Positions 61,992-64,000 of a stretch of DNA of 64,000 nt are shown piece after piece. A model generated the notes under the pieces. That model saw only the letters and a list, made by a program, of their open reading frames with translations. It was not told the DNA's origin and made no database searches. Both the position numbers and the translations under genes were made by a program. The stretch comes from Metopolophium dirhodum (lineage: Eukaryota > Arthropoda > Insecta > Hemiptera > Aphididae), in contig NC_083563.1 of the NCBI RefSeq assembly GCF_019925205.1, forward strand, positions 5,890,001-5,954,000, written 5' to 3'. Positions within the stretch are counted from its first letter, which is position 1; every line of letters starts with the position of its first letter.

Positions 61992-63096
61992 TAAACATAC
62001 CTATACATTTTTAAAAATGTTCTTTTTTAACGACTACAATTAAACCATATTTTATCATTACGTATATTATTGTTTACCTAAACTCGGATTCGTGGCATAA
62101 TTTTTTAGTATAAAACAATTTTTTTTAAATTATATGCAATAAATTTAATTTCTGCTATATAATTTATAAAATAATTCTTATAAATAATTTATGTTTAATT
62201 ATTATTATTATTATAACCCTAGGTATCGCGACTGACTATATAGGTAATATCATATGGCTAAATATATTTAACCATAGGTAATATAATCACATATATATAT
62301 ATACTACCAATTACCATCACTTATATTATTTAAATACAATTATTATTATAAGCCTCAGTATCGTGACATACATTTTTTTATAATATATAATATATTTATA
62401 GTTATATAGTTTTTTTAGGGTATAAGACAATTTTTATAAAACAAACATTTTTAACATAGGTAATATACAATATTAATTTTATTTCTACCTACATTATGTA
62501 TAATTTATAAAATAATTTTTATCTAGTCGATCCCCAATATAATGCTACATTGCTACCGCAGGGGATTTTTTTCCAATACCACGGATACACCATAGGTACA
62601 CCTCACGCGCTCACGTATAATATATTTATTACGTCGTTTCCATCTACAAATCAAATAACAAGGAACAACCCATGGTAGAAATAACTTAATAGTTTATTTC
62701 CAATTTCCATCATGTAACAACCTAGATATAGTACTAGGAAATAAAAGCCCTAAAATAAAAATACAGTATTAAAAAGTTCTCTGACAAATTAGCTTCAAAT
62801 ACTTTAAATGTAAAACATGTTTGCTTTAATTAGTTAAAGTTACATTAGAATAACAACGTATATAGGTATAATAAAAAATATATAAATATACATTTGAAAT
62901 ACTCGGAATTTACCACCGTTTTCTATTTGTCCATACAAAATTAACGCACTGCACTACTGCAGTGTGACTGTGTAGAAAGAGGTCTATTATTATAATATAA
63001 GCCACAGCCCACAAGTCGAACGTTAATCGTTTTTCACTTGAGAGTTGAGGTGACTGACTTCCTTTAAGACACTCAACGAACACGGTTTTCGGAATT
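61992..63096. other. AT-rich intergenic DNA with diverged short duplications
   Basis: Two related stretches (about 62095-62235 and 62337-62525) share CCTAGGTATCGCGAC/CCTCAGTATCGTGAC and ATAATTTATAAAATAATT, an old local duplication. CCCCAATATAATGCTAC near 62532 echoes the reverse of 58861-58880, suggesting a shared transposon end. No gene is supported. Confidence 0.35.
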
Positions 63097-63530
63097 ATGC
63101 TTTTCGACTTTCATAAAAGCACAGACTGGACCGTATCATCTACCAGTCCCGTTAAATTACCTATTTCCACGGGCGTGAGAGAACATTTCTATAGATACTC
63201 AAACTCGACTTTCAAACGTCTTCGAAAGAGACCGCCAAAAGGCCAAGCCTTATCAAAAATCCTTATATTATATTATGATCCAAGACCGACCAACAGGCGC
63301 GACTTTTATAATTCAAACAAACGACTATAGAGTACTAGCTAGACCTCCAAAATCGGTACCCATTCATAGCCTGCTGTCACGGGGGTCGTGGGGGTCTCAG
63401 AAATATGAGCCATAAAGACTCCCAATAAAAGCAAATTTCCTTAATTATTATTTACTAGGGTGCCTTTTTCCCTAGATGTCTACTGCTTAGATAATACACT
63501 TATATTTAAAATATAAATTATATTATACGG
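63097..63530. other. Region with an unsupported 77-codon frame
   Basis: A plus-strand frame (63097-63330) of average base composition shows no domain, and no splice or start context favours it. The remainder contains CACGGGGGTCGTGGGGGTC (63378-63396). I call no gene. Confidence 0.3.
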
Positions 63531-63667
63531 ATATCAACGGCATAAAAAGTGTATCTTGAATTGTGTGCATTGCGCGGTGAATCTTTCGGGATTTTAATAT
63601 TTTATCCCACCGCGGAAATCCTAAATCGTCCACCCATATTAATATAATACATTCCGTTGATTGGCGT

Positions 63668-63675
63668 TGACGTCA
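63668..63675. promoter_or_regulatory. CRE-like palindrome TGACGTCA
   Basis: A perfect 8-bp CREB/ATF consensus site lying 5 bp after an inverted CCAAT box in the CpG-rich terminal region. A match this short could be chance, but the context favours a promoter. Confidence 0.4.
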
Positions 63676-63929
63676 ATGGTCAATCGCGGTTTGCCAACAA
63701 TGCAAACAGTACAAACCACCAAGAAGTCCAAGGTTCAACCGCCAAGCCGTCAAGGCCAAACGGCTAACACACACGAGTACACGATACATTGGGAACACGT
63801 CTGGAAAACGCGAACGTGACGGAGATGCCCGCGGTTGATCGTGGGGCCGCGGGGGGTCGGCATTCGGTATAACCGTCGAAACCCCCGGAAAGGCGGAAAC
63901 TGCGGTCGGGTTTTTTCTTCCATGAAACG

Positions 63930-63945
63930 TCTAGAATGTTCTAGA
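63930..63945. promoter_or_regulatory. Heat-shock-element-like palindrome
   Basis: TCTAGAATGTTCTAGA contains alternating GAA and TTC blocks at HSF spacing (GAA-TG-TTC-TA-GA). A nearby TTCCATGAA (63918-63926) adds further half-sites with off spacing. This is the form of heat-shock factor sites in insect Hsp promoters. Confidence 0.45.
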
Positions 63946-64000
63946 GCCGTCGACCCCCACCACTTACTTGTCCAACCCTTCGCCCCGCCGTCAGCCCGGT

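Larger units (their letters stand above)
63540..64000. promoter_or_regulatory. CpG-rich promoter-like region at the right edge
   Basis: GC and CpG content rises sharply (for example GGGGCCGCGGGGGGTCGG near 63842). An inverted CCAAT box (ATTGG, 63659-63663), a full CRE palindrome TGACGTCA (63668-63675) and a heat-shock-element-like palindrome TCTAGAATGTTCTAGA (63930-63945) are visible. This combination suggests the promoter of a gene starting beyond the window. No start codon with coding continuation is seen inside it. Confidence 0.5.

Noticed and set aside
63097..63330. 77-codon plus-strand frame near the right edge
   Set aside because: No homology I recognise and no promoter or splice evidence tied to it.

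Overview
The window is eukaryotic nuclear DNA: strongly AT-rich, with short spliced exons (many introns of about 60-100 bp), many small inverted-repeat transposons and GGTACCTACC-type microsatellites. Together these suggest an insect, most probably an aphid or related hemipteran. That assignment is inference from sequence style and the one protein gene; no species can be fixed.

Layout. (1) Positions 1-4302 are transposon-derived: a 1.96-kb hAT-like element (169-2131) with an exact 8-bp target duplication, then two truncated or diverged copies of a dispersed repeat whose ends read AGATTCTGAGCG...CGCTCAGAATCG. (2) Positions 4303-45541 are a head-to-tail tandem array of an 8.53-kb unit: one partial copy and four full copies. 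Each unit holds a dispersed-repeat copy at its junction, a spacer, a CpG-rich block, a 122-bp hAT MITE and a 2.33-kb hAT element. That element carries a spliced but N-terminally decayed transposase gene. Units are of two types, A (8528 bp) and B (8535 bp), in the order A-A-B-A-B. All A/B differences I found fall in about 1.35 kb. Both array edges lie in copies of the dispersed repeat, which suggests expansion by unequal exchange. (3) Positions 45542-46439 are flank, with a tRNA-derived SINE-like insertion ending in (TAACC)5. (4) Positions 46440-57720, minus strand, hold a complete DNA polymerase theta gene (POLQ/mus308). I resolve it into 26 phase-consistent exons encoding 1700 residues: an N-terminal superfamily 2 helicase, a short linker and a C-terminal family A polymerase. 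(5) Positions 57721-63500 are mainly transposons: a fold-back repeat, another hAT-like MITE and an inverted copy of the dispersed repeat. (6) From about 63550 to the end the DNA turns CpG-rich and carries a CRE palindrome and a heat-shock-element-like palindrome. This resembles the promoter of a gene beyond the window.

The only clearly functional gene is POLQ, which drives microhomology-mediated end joining. Its introns host MITEs of families also found upstream of it. Its polymerase domain appears to lack the three insertion loops known from vertebrate Pol theta. The tandem array holds no recognisable host gene. It is either a genuine recent amplification that homogenised by exchange or, in part, an assembly effect.
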